DNA of 64,000 nt from Psococerastis gibbosa (taxonomy: Eukaryota > Arthropoda > Insecta > Psocodea > Psocidae), in the NCBI GenBank assembly GCA_963971405.1, contig OZ020488.1, positions 33,437,089 through 33,501,088 on the forward strand. The letters run 5' to 3'. The position numbers were made by a program, and so were the translations under genes. The stretch's first letter is position 1; each line of letters begins with the position of its first letter. Shown here one piece after another: positions 12,901 through 22,852 of the stretch. The notes under the pieces are model-generated. The model did no database searches and was not told where the DNA came from. It saw nothing but the letters and a program-made list of their open reading frames with translations.

Positions 12901-15900
12901 CTCTTCATGTCTTGAGAAAATTATCCATTTCAGTACGTCAAGATGCGAGTTCTGTTTGTTTTAGCCTCTTCAATATGTTTTCGTTTCCTAACTTTTGTTT
13001 GCCTGGAAGCCATAGTAGCCCTTTTTTAAGGCGTGGGATATCCTTAGCGGGAATACAGCAGATTTTGCTATCATTGAATATTAGCAGTGTTGGAACTGTT
13101 TTTAGTAACCATTCCTTGCTTTCAGTATTTATTGCAGTGACCATTATATAATTGTCTTTGCAGTATGTAGACAGAAAGGAAGGCACTACGGATCCCTCAG
13201 GAAGATCGTAAATGACATTCCCCATAGCATCTAAGAAATCTAGTTTTTCCTCCTCTGTAAACTTTCCTAGAGGTTCTTTAAAAATTGCGACCTTAAAATC
13301 AGGGTTCGCCTTAAGTTTCTCCGCGAAGGTGGCTCCTGCAGGAGGATTATTTGATGTTCCAGTAACATTACGTAGTACATCTCCTGCCTGGTCCACCACA
13401 GAAGGTACTGAAGCTACTGAGAAGTTGCAGGCTGACGGTCGGGGGGGGGGGGGGGGGGGGGCCTTCTCGCTCACCCTCCACACCGACCGGTACTGGGGCT
13501 CCGATCCCCTGCACCGTAACTGTTGATCTTAAATCGTCATCCATATTCCCCAGCCGGGGGTGGCTTGGGCCCACAAGGCAGTGGGTTCTTCTGATCTACC
13601 CCAGTCGCCGGGTTTGCCTCTTCCGCTAGTTCCGCCGTTCCGATGATCTTCATCTCCGCCTTCACTACCGTTGAGGTCTTCACGCGTAACTCTGCGCAAG
13701 GGTTCCAGGATATACCCCCTAGTACTGGGTCCTCAACTGAACTTAGCCATTTCCGAAGTAATGTTGCCCAGGTCCGCCACGTGGAGGCGTCAGTGAGAAT
13801 TACCCAAGTGGACTCAGAGAAGGTGACTCTGGTGTCCCCTAGGCCGGATTAATGGTGTTGTATACCCCAACACCAAGCCCATCTACATAATAGTCCCCTT
13901 AAAATAAAACAAACAAAAAATCTCAAAGTCAAAACACAAGTGAATTTTAGTGAAGCAAATTTACCGGTGGAATAGCCGCCTAATCATAACATGCATCGGT
14001 TTTGCACATACCTCTGCTTTGTGTGAGTCTGTGGCCGTGCATTCGATGAAAACATTTTTGGTGTTGAGGGTAATTTTAGTATGGTCCCCGTTAATGATGG
14101 GAGGCATTGACAGAACTACCCCTTTGCTGTCCATGATAATGGGGTAGACAGGGCTTTCTCTGATGATGGGCAAGTACTGCTTCAACTGAGCGTGGTGCTG
14201 CAAAAAACAATTAACACAACATATATTTAGGAGTAGCTGCAGTAGGGTCAATCTCCAGAATGTCACGTTATATGGGCTAGTTAAAAAAAAAATCAACATG
14301 TTTTCGCAGTTTCTACGGTCACAAGCAACAGCTTTATTGAAACATTGCAGCTGTGGTTAGTCGGTCTGTCAAGGAAATGAAGGTACACTTGCAATCGGTC
14401 TTCAATAGCATAGTGGTAGCTTGTTCGAACGTGTGCGAGTCTCTACACATCATGCTATCTGAAACCTGTCGTAATTCAACACAGGTATTACCTACAGAGG
14501 CGACTGAAGAGTTTATTCGGATACATTCATTGAATTGTTTGTATGCGAATAATCTTTTAATAAAAATATAAATAAATAAAATTACTAACCGCGTATAGCT
14601 CCATAATGCCAGAGCCGGTGAACTCATTTGTCTGGTTGAGAGGTCTGAACTTGATGTCATTAGGTGGCAGAGCGTCGTAGATGAATGGGCCTTGGACGGT
14701 GTCTAGATCGTGTGTGCCTATAGCCACGAGGCTCCTTTTCCGACAGATGTTCTGGTGCAGCTTATCTTGCAGGTCTATGAACGAATTATAGGACTCTTTT
14801 GTGAAAGTTATGTTCCTGAGGACTGCAGCCACTGCGAATGGGCGTATGCGTGAAGTCTGCATGGAAAAAGAACAAACTAAGCGCAACAATAATAAAAATC
14901 AAGTAGCAGTGCATGATGACACAATTTGTCATGTCATGTTAAAAATTAAAATCTTTAGTATAGTTTTACGTTAGATCATAAAACGTTATAATTGTTTAAC
15001 AAAAAACTATACTAAGAATTTTAATTTTCTCCATGAGTGGCAGTAAGTTTCACAAAGTTAATAACAAAGCTACTATATTATTTACGTACGGTATTTATAA
15101 TTAATAATCTACCAAATTCAATTAATGGTACTTATATAGTTTTTTTCTTACGATCGGTCATAAAATATAAATAAAGCCTACTACAGTACATCTCTATAAA
15201 TAAATAAAAATGAATCCCTATATCCTTATGTCACGGCATCATGCGTGAACGGTTGGACCTGGTTGGACCGATTTCATTTTTTTTTTTTTTGTTATTGTCA
15301 GCAGAAAAAATTTAAAAAATTGCGCGGAATATTAAAAAAAAAAAAAATGAGATGGAAAATTGAAGTTGATAATCGTTTGGTTGCTCCGTTTTCTCACGGA
15401 TCATGCAAACCCCGAAGGGGCGAGCTGCGTAATGCCCAATGGAACCACGTTAATGCGAGGCCCTGAAGGGACGAGCTGCCGCCCGCCCCAGGCTGGTAAA
15501 CAATAAAATAAGCATATATTCCATATGAAAGGTAAATATTATTATCATTCTTGCTATGATGTAATCGCTGCAACGCAATATGCAATGCCAACAAGTTGTC
15601 TACAACTGTACTTTTTTTTTTTTTTTTTTTTATGGTTATTGCACGTTAATGAAATAAATAAATGACACTTACGTCAGGCTTGATTATTAATTTTTCAGTT
15701 GCCTCTGCTGACGCAATAAACTTCGGTGGCTTGATTCTAAAAAAAACATAGAAAAAGATGAGCTCCAAACGTTATTTAAGTGAAATATTCGTAATTTCTT
15801 ATTGTACCCTTCTTACTGCGTAATATGGTGTCTTTCGTGTAAATTTAATAAGTGAAATTTTTCATACAGTACATAAATTTATTTTAATCGCGCCTGTTTC

Positions 15901-17746
15901 GTTTATCTTTAACCTCAAAAAGAACTAACTTTTATGAATATAGCCATAGCATTCAAGCTAATATATTGTAAAACGTATGCCTAGTACGATGAAATTCCAT
16001 TTCCTACTGCCAACAGGAAATATAAAGAATGAAAAATATAAAAACGTGAAAATATCAATTGCTTACCGGCCCTGAAATATAAGCAGACTTCTAGCAATGC
16101 CTTCCAAACACAGGAGGTCATACCGGTTGGCGGGGATGTCAATTCTGTAAATTATCTCTTCAGAAGCATCCTTAGAGCTAGCCGCGCCTTGTTCCTTCGT
16201 TAGCATTTGCTTCTCACTCGTCTATAAAGAAAAAAATAATAATATACTGTAGTTCTGGTACATTTTCTGAATGAATGATTGAAACGGGTATTGAAATATA
16301 TAACAATTAATGCACAGTAATTGTAAGGCTGCCCCAGGTAGATCTTTAATAATTCTCCCTGCCCTTAACCTAAACTAAAAATTAAAATATAATTAGACGT
16401 ATACTACTTGACGTATCAGTAGAATCCGGGATGATAGGCCGGGGTCGTTCTGAAAGCTTACTTCCAAACGTTTCGTCAATATCTGCATTCTGCGGTCGAC
16501 ATCTTCAGTGAAACTCCTTAGACTTCTAAGATTGTATCTCAGAGGCTCAGCAGCAACTGTTTTGGGCAGGGAAATGTGCACTGATATTTATACCAAGCTG
16601 CGGGGTGGTGGGCGGAGTCCTCCTCGCACCTGATTAGTCCCCTACTACCTCAACCTGAGGGGCCGCTGAGCCTCTGAGATACAACCTTAGAAGTTTCCCT
16701 GCTACGCGTTCACAATGACCACGGCCTATCATCCCGGACTCCACTGATTCGTCACGTAACTCCGGCCATGACAGCCTTTGTAATTAAACATACTACTCTT
16801 GAACTAAACTTACATATTAATAACATATTGGCCTCTCACCCCTCCAAGTAGAGAAGCCAACTAATAATGGGATTGTTTAGAGCAGGCAACACGGGCGCAT
16901 CCTGTGACCTTAAAAATAGGTGAACAGACTCTAGGTTTATATTTTGTTGCATGTAATGATTGCCAATAATCCATCGATCACGGTAAAGTTGATTTAGTGG
17001 TACCACGAAAAACCGTGCAATTAGCTATTCCGCATAATTTTAATCAAAACACTCCTGAAGGCGTCCAACTTGTCGATCCTCTTGATTTCAGCCGGGAGTT
17101 TATTATGGCGGTTTTTCTATTATTTTTGCGACTTTTACTAACACTCGTGCGAGCCACCCTTAGCAGTTAGAGGAAGTTAAAAACTGTAGCTAATAACCTT
17201 AAACATATTAAATAATTCTAGAAAAATGAACTTACAACTTCATCCAGTTCTAAGCCGAACTCGAAGCAGAGGTTAGAAAAATCATCGTCACCTAAAACAT
17301 ATATATCATGTAACATATTCATCAATATGATGTTGCCTAAGTAACTATGATGTACCAGAGCCTCCACCCTCAACTTTTTCTTTCCCCTTCTAACCATTCA
17401 GCACAATCAAACTCTTTCATATCATATGTTACTTGTGTAACGTAGTTATTTTTAATACTATTATCTTAATCTAATATCTAATAATATGGTACTTCAAATT
17501 TTAAAGGGTAATAAATGTAGCTAAACTAAATGCGGTAAGTAGCGAGTAGACTGGAGACCCTGCAAAACGCCTTATAGAATTTGCTGAAATCCTATGCAGC
17601 ATCATTATTTTATATTATAGATTATATCTTATTAGTTAAATATAAAATATAACTATTAATTTACCAAATTGAACATGCATATACTTACTATACGATTTTC
17701 CTAGAGCTTTAAATAACAGCTCCTTCTTCAGCCCCACTGTTGGCAT
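918..17746 (-). CDS. FARSB: Phenylalanyl-tRNA synthetase beta subunit, 11 exons
   Basis: Cytosolic PheRS is an alpha2-beta2 enzyme that charges tRNA-Phe; the beta chain carries the editing (B3/B4), B5 and catalytic-like core folds. Exons in transcript order: 17746-17689, 17291-17236, 16221-16067, 15736-15673, 14856-14590, 14197-14012, 5504-5307, 4671-4405, 3591-3415, 1786-1591, 1069-918. All junctions are GT-AG and phases add up to 591 codons plus stop; human FARSB is 589. The start [16 protein letters not shown] matches the family N-terminus. Family blocks seen in order are [33 protein letters not shown], [58 protein letters not shown] and [12 protein letters not shown]. No frame is broken. 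Intron 6 (14011-5505) is 8.5 kb and filled with transposons; several other introns carry foldback repeats. Boundaries are read by eye from homology recalled from memory plus splice sites. Confidence 0.95.
1838..2640. repeat. Interspersed repeat with GACA tract (copy 1)
   Basis: The unit starts near a GAACCGGTCC / TCGAACATGCTTTCC block, passes a poly-G run at about 1957 and a GTCCACCTGACGTCACTGG block, and ends with a short GACA tract, a CTGGGACCTCAAAACGTG block and AAGCTTTCCTTATAC. The same ordered blocks recur near 5519, 48515 and 49126, and reversed near 47205. It lies in FARSB intron 9, about 50 bp upstream of exon 10. The class is unknown; short open frames inside it come from the repeat and are not genes. 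Confidence 0.7.
2948..3329. mobile_element. 382-bp foldback MITE with TTAA flanks
   Basis: Two arms of roughly 150 bp are inverted copies of each other, beginning GGGCAAACCGGAGTCGCC on the left and ending with its near complement on the right. TTAA lies directly outside each end (2944-2947 and 3330-3333), as expected of a piggyBac-type target duplication. There is no coding capacity. It sits in FARSB intron 9, 85 bp downstream of the exon 9 donor. Confidence 0.7.
5519..6372. repeat. GACA-family repeat copy split by a LINE
   Basis: Left part (GAGTTTACTCGAACATGC at about 5530) and right part (AATTTGCCTATGGTTAAATT onward to about 6372) align to the first half of the repeat described at 1838. 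They are separated by the LINE fragment at 5581-6011. The 3' half with the GACA tract is missing. This copy lies in FARSB intron 6, starting 15 bp upstream of exon 7. Confidence 0.55.
5581..6011 (-). mobile_element. 5'-truncated LINE with 12-bp target duplication
   Basis: This fragment reads the end of an RNase H domain ([20 protein letters not shown]) followed by the Cys/His cluster [17 protein letters not shown] that ends many RNase H-type non-LTR elements. The open frame stops at 5595, and a GAA-repeat tail follows at 5581-5592. TAGTATAGGAAC occurs immediately on both sides (5569-5580 and 6012-6023), a clear target-site duplication. The copy is 431 bp, so nearly all of the element was lost at insertion. 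Confidence 0.85.
6375..6785. repeat. Interspersed repeat, SINE-like family 2 (copy 1)
   Basis: Blocks such as TTCAGATTGGTCGG followed by TGTTTCCGCAAGCTATGGCC, and an upstream segment with AAGCCTTCGT, recur in the same order at 28745-29200 in an ELP1 intron. There is no coding content. The family is probably SINE-like, because the second copy carries a tRNA-like block. Confidence 0.5.
6806..8751. mobile_element. 1.95-kb DNA element with perfect 24-bp TIRs and a 12-bp motif array
   Basis: The left end (6806-6829, starting AGTCATTATCAAAAACATTG) and right end (8728-8751) are exact inverted copies over 24 bases. AAAT lies one base outside each end and may be a target duplication, which is uncertain. 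Inside, TTGCACTCATGA occurs five times exactly (6989-7000, 7331-7342, 7351-7362, 8010-8021, 8341-8352, both orientations) and about four times with small changes (7951, 7970, 7994, 8165). The only sizeable frame is 7576-7890 minus. It is probably a non-autonomous DNA transposon whose repeated motif binds its transposase. The superfamily is not recognised. Confidence 0.75.
7576..7890 (-). CDS. Lys/Arg-rich ORF inside the TIR element
   Basis: The frame has 104 codons. Residues 1-50 are strongly basic ([20 protein letters not shown] and onward) and probably helical; the remainder is polar with no clear motif. The [11 protein letters not shown] basic stretch recalls N-termini of uncharacterised repetitive metazoan proteins, from memory only. 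It sits centrally in the element with perfect TIRs and the 12-bp motifs, so it may be a relic of a longer element-encoded protein. No catalytic domain is visible. It could also be non-coding. Confidence 0.25.
   Translation of the reverse strand: MQKARKCRINRKLDPERELLHKTKQKMRNDRRKKVEDLTKLEQKKPRICQPSPSHQGVRKLADDRAVTVDKLQTGTHLHEKRSVMLRLQEKLSMTMKESRWLFS
9077..12254 (-). pseudogene. LINE ORF2: endonuclease-RT-RNase H, broken
   Basis: Order in transcript: an APE-type endonuclease (12254-11532, with [26 protein letters not shown] and SDHRHIF); a linker and RT N-terminal half (11454-10714, with [10 protein letters not shown] and [13 protein letters not shown]); the RT C-terminal half and RNase H (10576-9077, with [37 protein letters not shown]); and a closing [18 protein letters not shown] cluster. 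Breaks: frameshifts near 11548 and 11507, a TAA stop at 10714-10716 exactly where the tyrosine of the catalytic YADD box belongs (ADD follows), and a frameshift near 10640. The first ORF2 frame starts one frame off from the ATG overlapping the ORF1 stop. Confidence 0.9.
12264..13574 (-). pseudogene. LINE ORF1 (gag-like), frameshifted
   Basis: ORF1 is read across three frames. It has an N-terminal proline-rich start interrupted at the homopolymer run 13441-13460, a body with [20 protein letters not shown] and [20 protein letters not shown], a break near 12943, then [20 protein letters not shown], a lysine-rich tail, and another break near 12545. The LPG...ILKRLK...GTRLFVGID pattern resembles the DUF4780 region found in arthropod retrotransposon gag proteins (from memory). 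ORF1 probably packages the element RNA. Its stop at 12264 overlaps an ATG for the next frame. Confidence 0.7.
14938..15036. repeat. AT-rich perfect hairpin
   Basis: AAAATTAAAATCTTTAGTAT and its near-exact complement lie about 50 bases apart, forming a hairpin of roughly 28-bp arms in FARSB intron 4. It is a MITE-like foldback; no target duplication was identified. Confidence 0.5.
16411..16757. repeat. Foldback repeat in FARSB intron 2
   Basis: Left arm blocks ATCCGGGATGATAGGCCG and GTATCTCAGAGGCTCAGC reappear inverted on the right arm (GCTGAGCCTCTGAGATAC, then CGGCCTATCATCCCGGA, slightly diverged). The arms are about 100-140 bp around a GC-rich centre. Open frames here are shadows of the repeat. 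Confidence 0.6.
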
Positions 17747-17906
17747 GGCAGATAAGTGGCAAAATTTACCAAATAATAATAATGATAATTCTACGCTCTT
17801 ATTAGCCTACTTGACAATGTTGTAATTAACTTTTTATTATCGACTTATCTATCTTATGCATCACAGTAAAAAACTCATGTATTTCTTGTATCGCCACAAA
17901 GACCAC

Positions 17907-19307
17907 ATCGGCACCAGGGGGCTGTCAACGCTGTATAAAATGGAATTTTGCCTTTCTTCCACTAAGAACCGTCTTCTGCTAAGTGGACGGAGATAATTTT
18001 TTCCGCACCGCGGCGCTTGCAGCGTTCCCGCTTAAATTCAAATTTTGGTCTGTAACATTTTAGTTGCCATATTCCAATGGAGATTAATATTATTTTTTTT
18101 ATATTCCATTATAATGACAGTTGACTGTATTTCAACGCTTATATTATGTAATGTGCCATTGGCAGTGTAAAGTCTAATAAGCTTACGTATGATAAGTAGA
18201 TAAGTATCGGTAATACAGTAAGCAGCGTTAGTCAATTGCAGTTCAAACGTTAAATTTCCACATTTCAATTTTATTCATATACTTTTATACTGTACTGAAC
18301 ATTCCCATTAATACGGTAGTTTATTTTTACTCTTTGGCACTACAGTCTAGAGCCCGTAATGTCCTAAAAAACTTTTTCATAGCCCGTACGTAGCACATTG
18401 TTTATTACTCTAGATTATTATTAGTAACCCATTCGTCCTATGTCGAATGCCTAATACCAACGACCAAAATTGATTGTTTTTTCCATTAGCAATCCGTTAA
18501 ACGTCTTCGATGTCAACTTATGCTATCTACTATACGAGGGATAATGGACACTATGAGAGAATGAGCCATGCTCAACATGGACAAAATGTACAAATGGTCG
18601 TCCCACTACTACCTATTCCTTCTCGATCCCTAGGACTTATTTTATGGGATCCTATCTTTATTATAAAAAACACCTTTACGTAATTGTACGTTCCATTTAT
18701 TTATTAATACAAAAAATAAAGTATTGGCCTCACGCCCGTCACATTAACATTAGAAAACCCCAATGTTGGCAACCGTGTTACTTTTTACCAACACAATATA
18801 CCGCCAAATATCTAATAATACAAAAACTTATCACCCTTTTGACTGGCATATTAATTGAATTGAAACAGCCCACAACCGAGCAATATCGGACTCTTCTTTT
18901 GCTAGCTTTCGGCATTTTTCTACTAAAACTAAAATCTAAAATATAATAGTGCCCAGTTGAAAATGCAAACAAAACAATTTCAGTAATGACTGGTAGGCTG
19001 GATGGCGTGCGTCCTTCAGTGATCAGTCCTTGATTTTGGACTATCTTTTTGAAAATAAGTTTCAAATTGAGATTTTAGTGATAGTTTCAGAATTTGTAAA
19101 AAAATCATTACAATTTTTAAAATACATTTTATTCCCATGAATATTTAATTTGACATTTAAATATTTACAAAAGAATTTAACTTGAGCTCTGTTGTTCAAG
19201 GAAAGTGGATGGAGAAAAAATTTCCGCTGCGCGGCGTGGCGCTGCTATCGCGAACTGAATCCCTATCCCGGTGACGAGTCTAGTTATCTGTTGTCTATGA
19301 TCGGCAC
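17907..19307 (-). mobile_element. THAP-exon DNA transposon, copy 1 (upstream of FARSB)
   Basis: The element spans 17915-19299 (1385 bp) between exact 8-bp duplications ATCGGCAC (17907-17914 and 19300-19307). One end reads CAGGGGGCTGTCAACG, the other (inward) CATAGACAACAGATAAC, so the two ends are not inverted repeats beyond CA. A block starting AAGTGGACGGAGA is repeated in direct orientation near each end (17981 and 19203). It encodes a THAP-like exon on the minus strand. Eight-base duplications with CA...TG ends fit the P or hAT superfamilies. The FARSB start codon is 168 bp beyond its end. Confidence 0.85.
18778..18915 (-). pseudogene. THAP zinc-finger exon remnant (copy 1)
   Basis: From the ATG at 18915 the frame reads MPKASKRRVRYCSVVGCFNS, the start of a THAP-type C2CH zinc finger (a C-x4-C pair at the N-terminus), as in P-element transposases and THAP-hAT proteins. 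The frame then runs into what looks like intron and stops. The second C-H pair and any catalytic domain are absent, so the protein cannot be a full transposase. Copy 2 has the identical first 20 residues. Confidence 0.6.
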
Positions 19308-20069
19308 ATCAGTGCCCAGTGGATGAGTGGATCAGTCATCAACAAACATAAGCAGACGACAGTCGACAAGACGAAATCACGGACGAAAACACTAAAAGTA
19401 GTTTTGGAACAAGTTGTTAGTAGAGCTCATAGAAATACATTAACTGGAGCGGCGGGAGCCATAATATGCCTTACGAGACACCCGTTAACCATAAGCCAAC
19501 TATCAGAGATAAGTACCAACACAAAAAATATCGAAGTCTTACACATTGCAGCATAGCAGAACGGATACCTGGACCCAGTCAAAAACTCAGTACTTAGCTA
19601 TCAAGGCTACATTAATCACTGGGTTTCTCCGCGTACTTCTCTATTTCTTGTGCAGGCTACCCTAGCAGCCATATTGATAACGGTCTCCAGCCCCGGGATG
19701 GTAGAGCTACTTACATGTTATTATGTTATCGTTGTGTAACCATAAAAAGAGCATTTCAAATCCGAATGCAAAACTTTCACAAAAGAAAATTCCTTCAATT
19801 CCTGCCGCCTCCCAATCAGATCATTCAAGTCAAGACTCAAATATTAAAATTTTTTCCTTAAATTCATTCGTATAGGCCTCATTTTTTTTAATTGGCATGC
19901 AGAAAGGATTTTCTACCCGAAAAGGTCCACGCTCGAGTCTGCAGTCGCGAGTTGCCAACTTTTTTTTCATTATAGCCAAAGATTTCTTATATTTTCTTTT
20001 CTATTTGAACGATTTCTGGGGCTGCCGTGAAGCTGGTCTTAATAATTTAACCAGATTTAATTTTGTAAT
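19308..20069. other. Intergenic, nothing supported
   Basis: There is one 77-codon frame (19323-19556) with no recognised motif and no splice context I can defend. No repeat shared with the rest of the window was noticed. It lies between the THAP element and a MITE copy. Confidence 0.3.
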
Positions 20070-20430
20070 TAATTTGTGATAGTCTATTTTGTTTGTTTTG
20101 TTAAGGAGACTATCATGTAGATAGATACTTAACTTATCTATTATAAATTAAGTTATAATATGGTAGAGACTTATAAATGATGTCTGCTACCATATTATAA
20201 CTTAATTTATAATAGATAAGTTAAATAGTAGTAGTAATAGTAGTAGTTGTGATTTGAAGTAGTGCATCGCGCTCATGATTAATCCAGACACAACTGCTCT
20301 ACGTCCTTTTTTTACATCCTCCCCAATTTTCTTTTTGAACTCCCTCAAGTATCTACATAATAGTCTCCTTAAAACAAAACAAACAAAAACTCTCAAATCA
20401 CAAATGAAGTAACATAGCAGGTAGAATGGA
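20070..20430. mobile_element. MITE copy 2, interrupted by a LINE 3' end
   Basis: The inner palindrome (AACTTATCTATTATAAATTA and its complement) and the flanking GTTTGTTTTG...AAGGAGAC blocks match the MITE at 8781. The terminal repeats are degraded. A segment at about 20227-20345 does not belong to the MITE: it reads, on the minus strand, a basic peptide with KKKIGEDVKKGRRAVVSG followed by a TAC/TAG triplet tail, typical of a 5'-truncated LINE. No clean target duplication was found. Confidence 0.6.
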
Positions 20431-21229
20431 GATCTTGCGTTGTGACATTGCGTTCGGACAAAAAATATTGTTTGTCCGTAAGTTATATAAGCAAAACATA
20501 AGCAGCACCCAATAGTTGTCCGAACGACATCTCCATTGACTCCATGTACAGCATCCCTGTTGGATTTATCTGCGCAAGAACTCCATTAGCCGCTCCATGG
20601 TACATGAGCTTTCTGAAATCAAATTTATGCTAAATCGTCTACTAGTCGAAGAAGGAAAAAAAACTGTACAAAACTACAAAAACAAAATACATATCTAATT
20701 CAGGGTTGCCGTTTTGCGTGAAAAATCACGAAATGCGTGTATTTTCAGAGCTTGCGTGATGTGCGTGTAAAGTGCGTGTATTTTAGACAAAATTGATTTT
20801 ATAATTAAATAAAAATATTGAAATTTAAACCAATAAAATAATTAAAAAAATTAAAACCCAGGAAAAATGAAAACTTAAAAAAAAAAAAAAATGCGCGAAA
20901 AATACTGTTTACCTTACCTGATCTAGGACCACAGACCACAAGTGACAAGACCCCAACACAACTCCAAAAATCAAATTCCAAATCTACTCGGCCGGCGGGC
21001 GGCCATTGTGATTTGCTCATTATTTCATATTTGTCTGCCTCTGCGCCACATGGGCGCAAAATCGAACAAGATAATAAACATGCATATTATTGAACAAAGA
21101 AATGCCACATGAGAGGTCTTTCTCTGATTGAAAATTAATTTAAAAAAACTACTTATTTACGAACCACAATGTCTCAAAATAGGTTGAACTCTTTTGTTCA
21201 AGCGAATAAGGCGACCACTAAAAGCCTTA

Positions 21230-22316
21230 AAACCCCACCATTTTATAGAAAGTCAATATTTTGGGCCGAATTAAAATTTATTTAAAAAGTAATGACATAA
21301 TAAAGTGCTCATCTGAAGAATCTAAACATTTTTGGCAAGATGCGTAAAACCCCGTATTTCAGGTCTATTTAACAAACATCTTCTCCCGGGGGAGACCTCT
21401 GGACCCCCTTGTTTGGAATTAGCCTATGTTCATCGCCTGTAAACATCGAAACGTTACTCCTATCAAAATGCATGAAACCCCACCATTTCATGCTCATCTT
21501 TCAAGAATTTGCTCGTAATTGGATTCATTGCCTGTAAAATCTAAACGTTAACCTATCAAAATGCCTAAAACCCCACTGTTTCAGACCTATTTAAAAAAAA
21601 AAAAAATCACCCGGGGGAGACCCCCCCCCCCCTTCGGCTCGTAATTGGATTTGGGGGGACCACTTAGTCCCACATGTGTAATAACCAGTCTGCTTCCAGC
21701 TTCACCTTTTCCCCGGTAAATAGCGCTGTTCACATTCACATAATTCAATTTTCTTTTTACGCATTTATTTCCTTTATTCAATAATATCTTTAAGCTACCC
21801 TTTGTGTATCATCAGCTCCTTTAGCTGTGGACACAGAGTTGGTTTGTCTACATGGAAGCAGGCTGGGTTAAATCCATTATTAATTGTTAGCTTGTATCGT
21901 TCCTTTCACACACCTGATATTGTAATCATGTTTGTTAAGTCACTCTTACCAACATACCAAGTAGAGTCGAAACTACTTCAATACAGTCATTCTACATTTA
22001 ACCGCCTATTCAATTCCAACTAAATCGACCTCCTACAGATTCATTGTCTGTAAAATCTAAACGTTAACCTATCAAAATGCCTAAAACCCCACTGTTTCAG
22101 ATCTATTTTTCAAAAAATTTCACCCGGGGGAGACCCCCGGCCCCCCTTGTTAGCTATATTCATCGTCTGTACAATTTAAACATTAGTGCTATCAAAATGC
22201 GTAAAACCCTTACCAATTCAGCCCTATTTTCAAAAAATTTCACCCGGGGAGACCCCCCCCCCCCGTAATTTGTACATGTAGTTATATTAATTGTCTGGAA
22301 AATTTAATCATTAAAG
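21230..22316. repeat. Satellite-like monomers, GC-rich with G/C runs
   Basis: A unit of about 110 bp recurs here several times (near 21340, 21430, 21530, 22040, 22155). It has a TGTAAAATCTAAACGTTA block, then TATCAAAATGCCTAAAACCCC, then CACCCGGGGGAGACCCCC. Spacing is irregular and some units are partial. Related units appear at 25970-26230, 44370-45240, 45450-45710 and 46380-46640. They are not coding. Confidence 0.65.
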
Positions 22317-22852
22317 TAAAAGCCCCGAAAGCGGACACCTTTAGCATATGATCTCCATTAAACTTAAATTGCGTTGTTGCGTCTCATGGTAGGTCATTGA
22401 AATTTTGCATACATCATCAGCTGGAACTTAGGTAACTATCCCCATTGTTTACTAAAAATAAAAATAAAGAAACTCAGATTTTTAAAAAGATTTATAAGAA
22501 GTTGTCAGAAATCCGAAAGCGGACACACCAGCTGATGAAATTTCCAAAAGTGGACATGACCTTACCTCAAAGTGGACACCTCCTTCCCCAATGAGATATA
22601 ATCAGAACTACCGTCTTTAAATAGAAGATCAGCTGGAGAAGAGGATAAACAATGTAAGGTGAAGTGTCGGAGAATTGACAATCGATGATCATGACAATTG
22701 CGGACCCTAAAGATAACAATGGAGATTTTTTAACTTTTTTAATTCATTTAAGAGACCCAGGAAGTTTAACAAAGAAAAGAAACCAATGAATATGAATTTA
22801 CCAACGCTACGTACAAAATTATGAATTACTTAACCAACGCTACGTACAAAAT

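Larger units (their letters stand above)
8976..13880 (-). mobile_element. Full-length but broken LINE (RNase H type)
   Basis: This non-LTR retrotransposon has a gag-like ORF1 (13574-12264), then endonuclease, reverse transcriptase and RNase H (12254-9077), and ends in a TAA/ATT repeat tail at 8976-8990. Its target duplication ATCTACATAAT is exact on both sides (8965-8975 and 13881-13891). RNase H plus a triplet tail fits the I/LOA group; the exact clade is not resolved. Several frameshifts and a stop make it inactive. It is inserted in a MITE inside FARSB intron 6. Confidence 0.9.
8781..13980. mobile_element. TAA-flanked MITE interrupted by a LINE
   Basis: The left part (8781-8975) and right part (13881-13980) form one foldback element. 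The ends GGCGGCTATTCCACCGG are inverted copies, and TAA flanks both sides (8778-8780 and 13981-13983), as in PIF/Harbinger MITEs. The left part also has an inner palindrome around CTTATCTATTATAAATT. A LINE occupies 8976-13880, so without it the MITE is about 0.28 kb. Related copies are at 20070-20430 and 57757-57892. Confidence 0.8.

Noticed and set aside
19323..19556. 77-codon plus-strand frame near the THAP element
   Set aside because: No motif, no splice partners, and length expected by chance.
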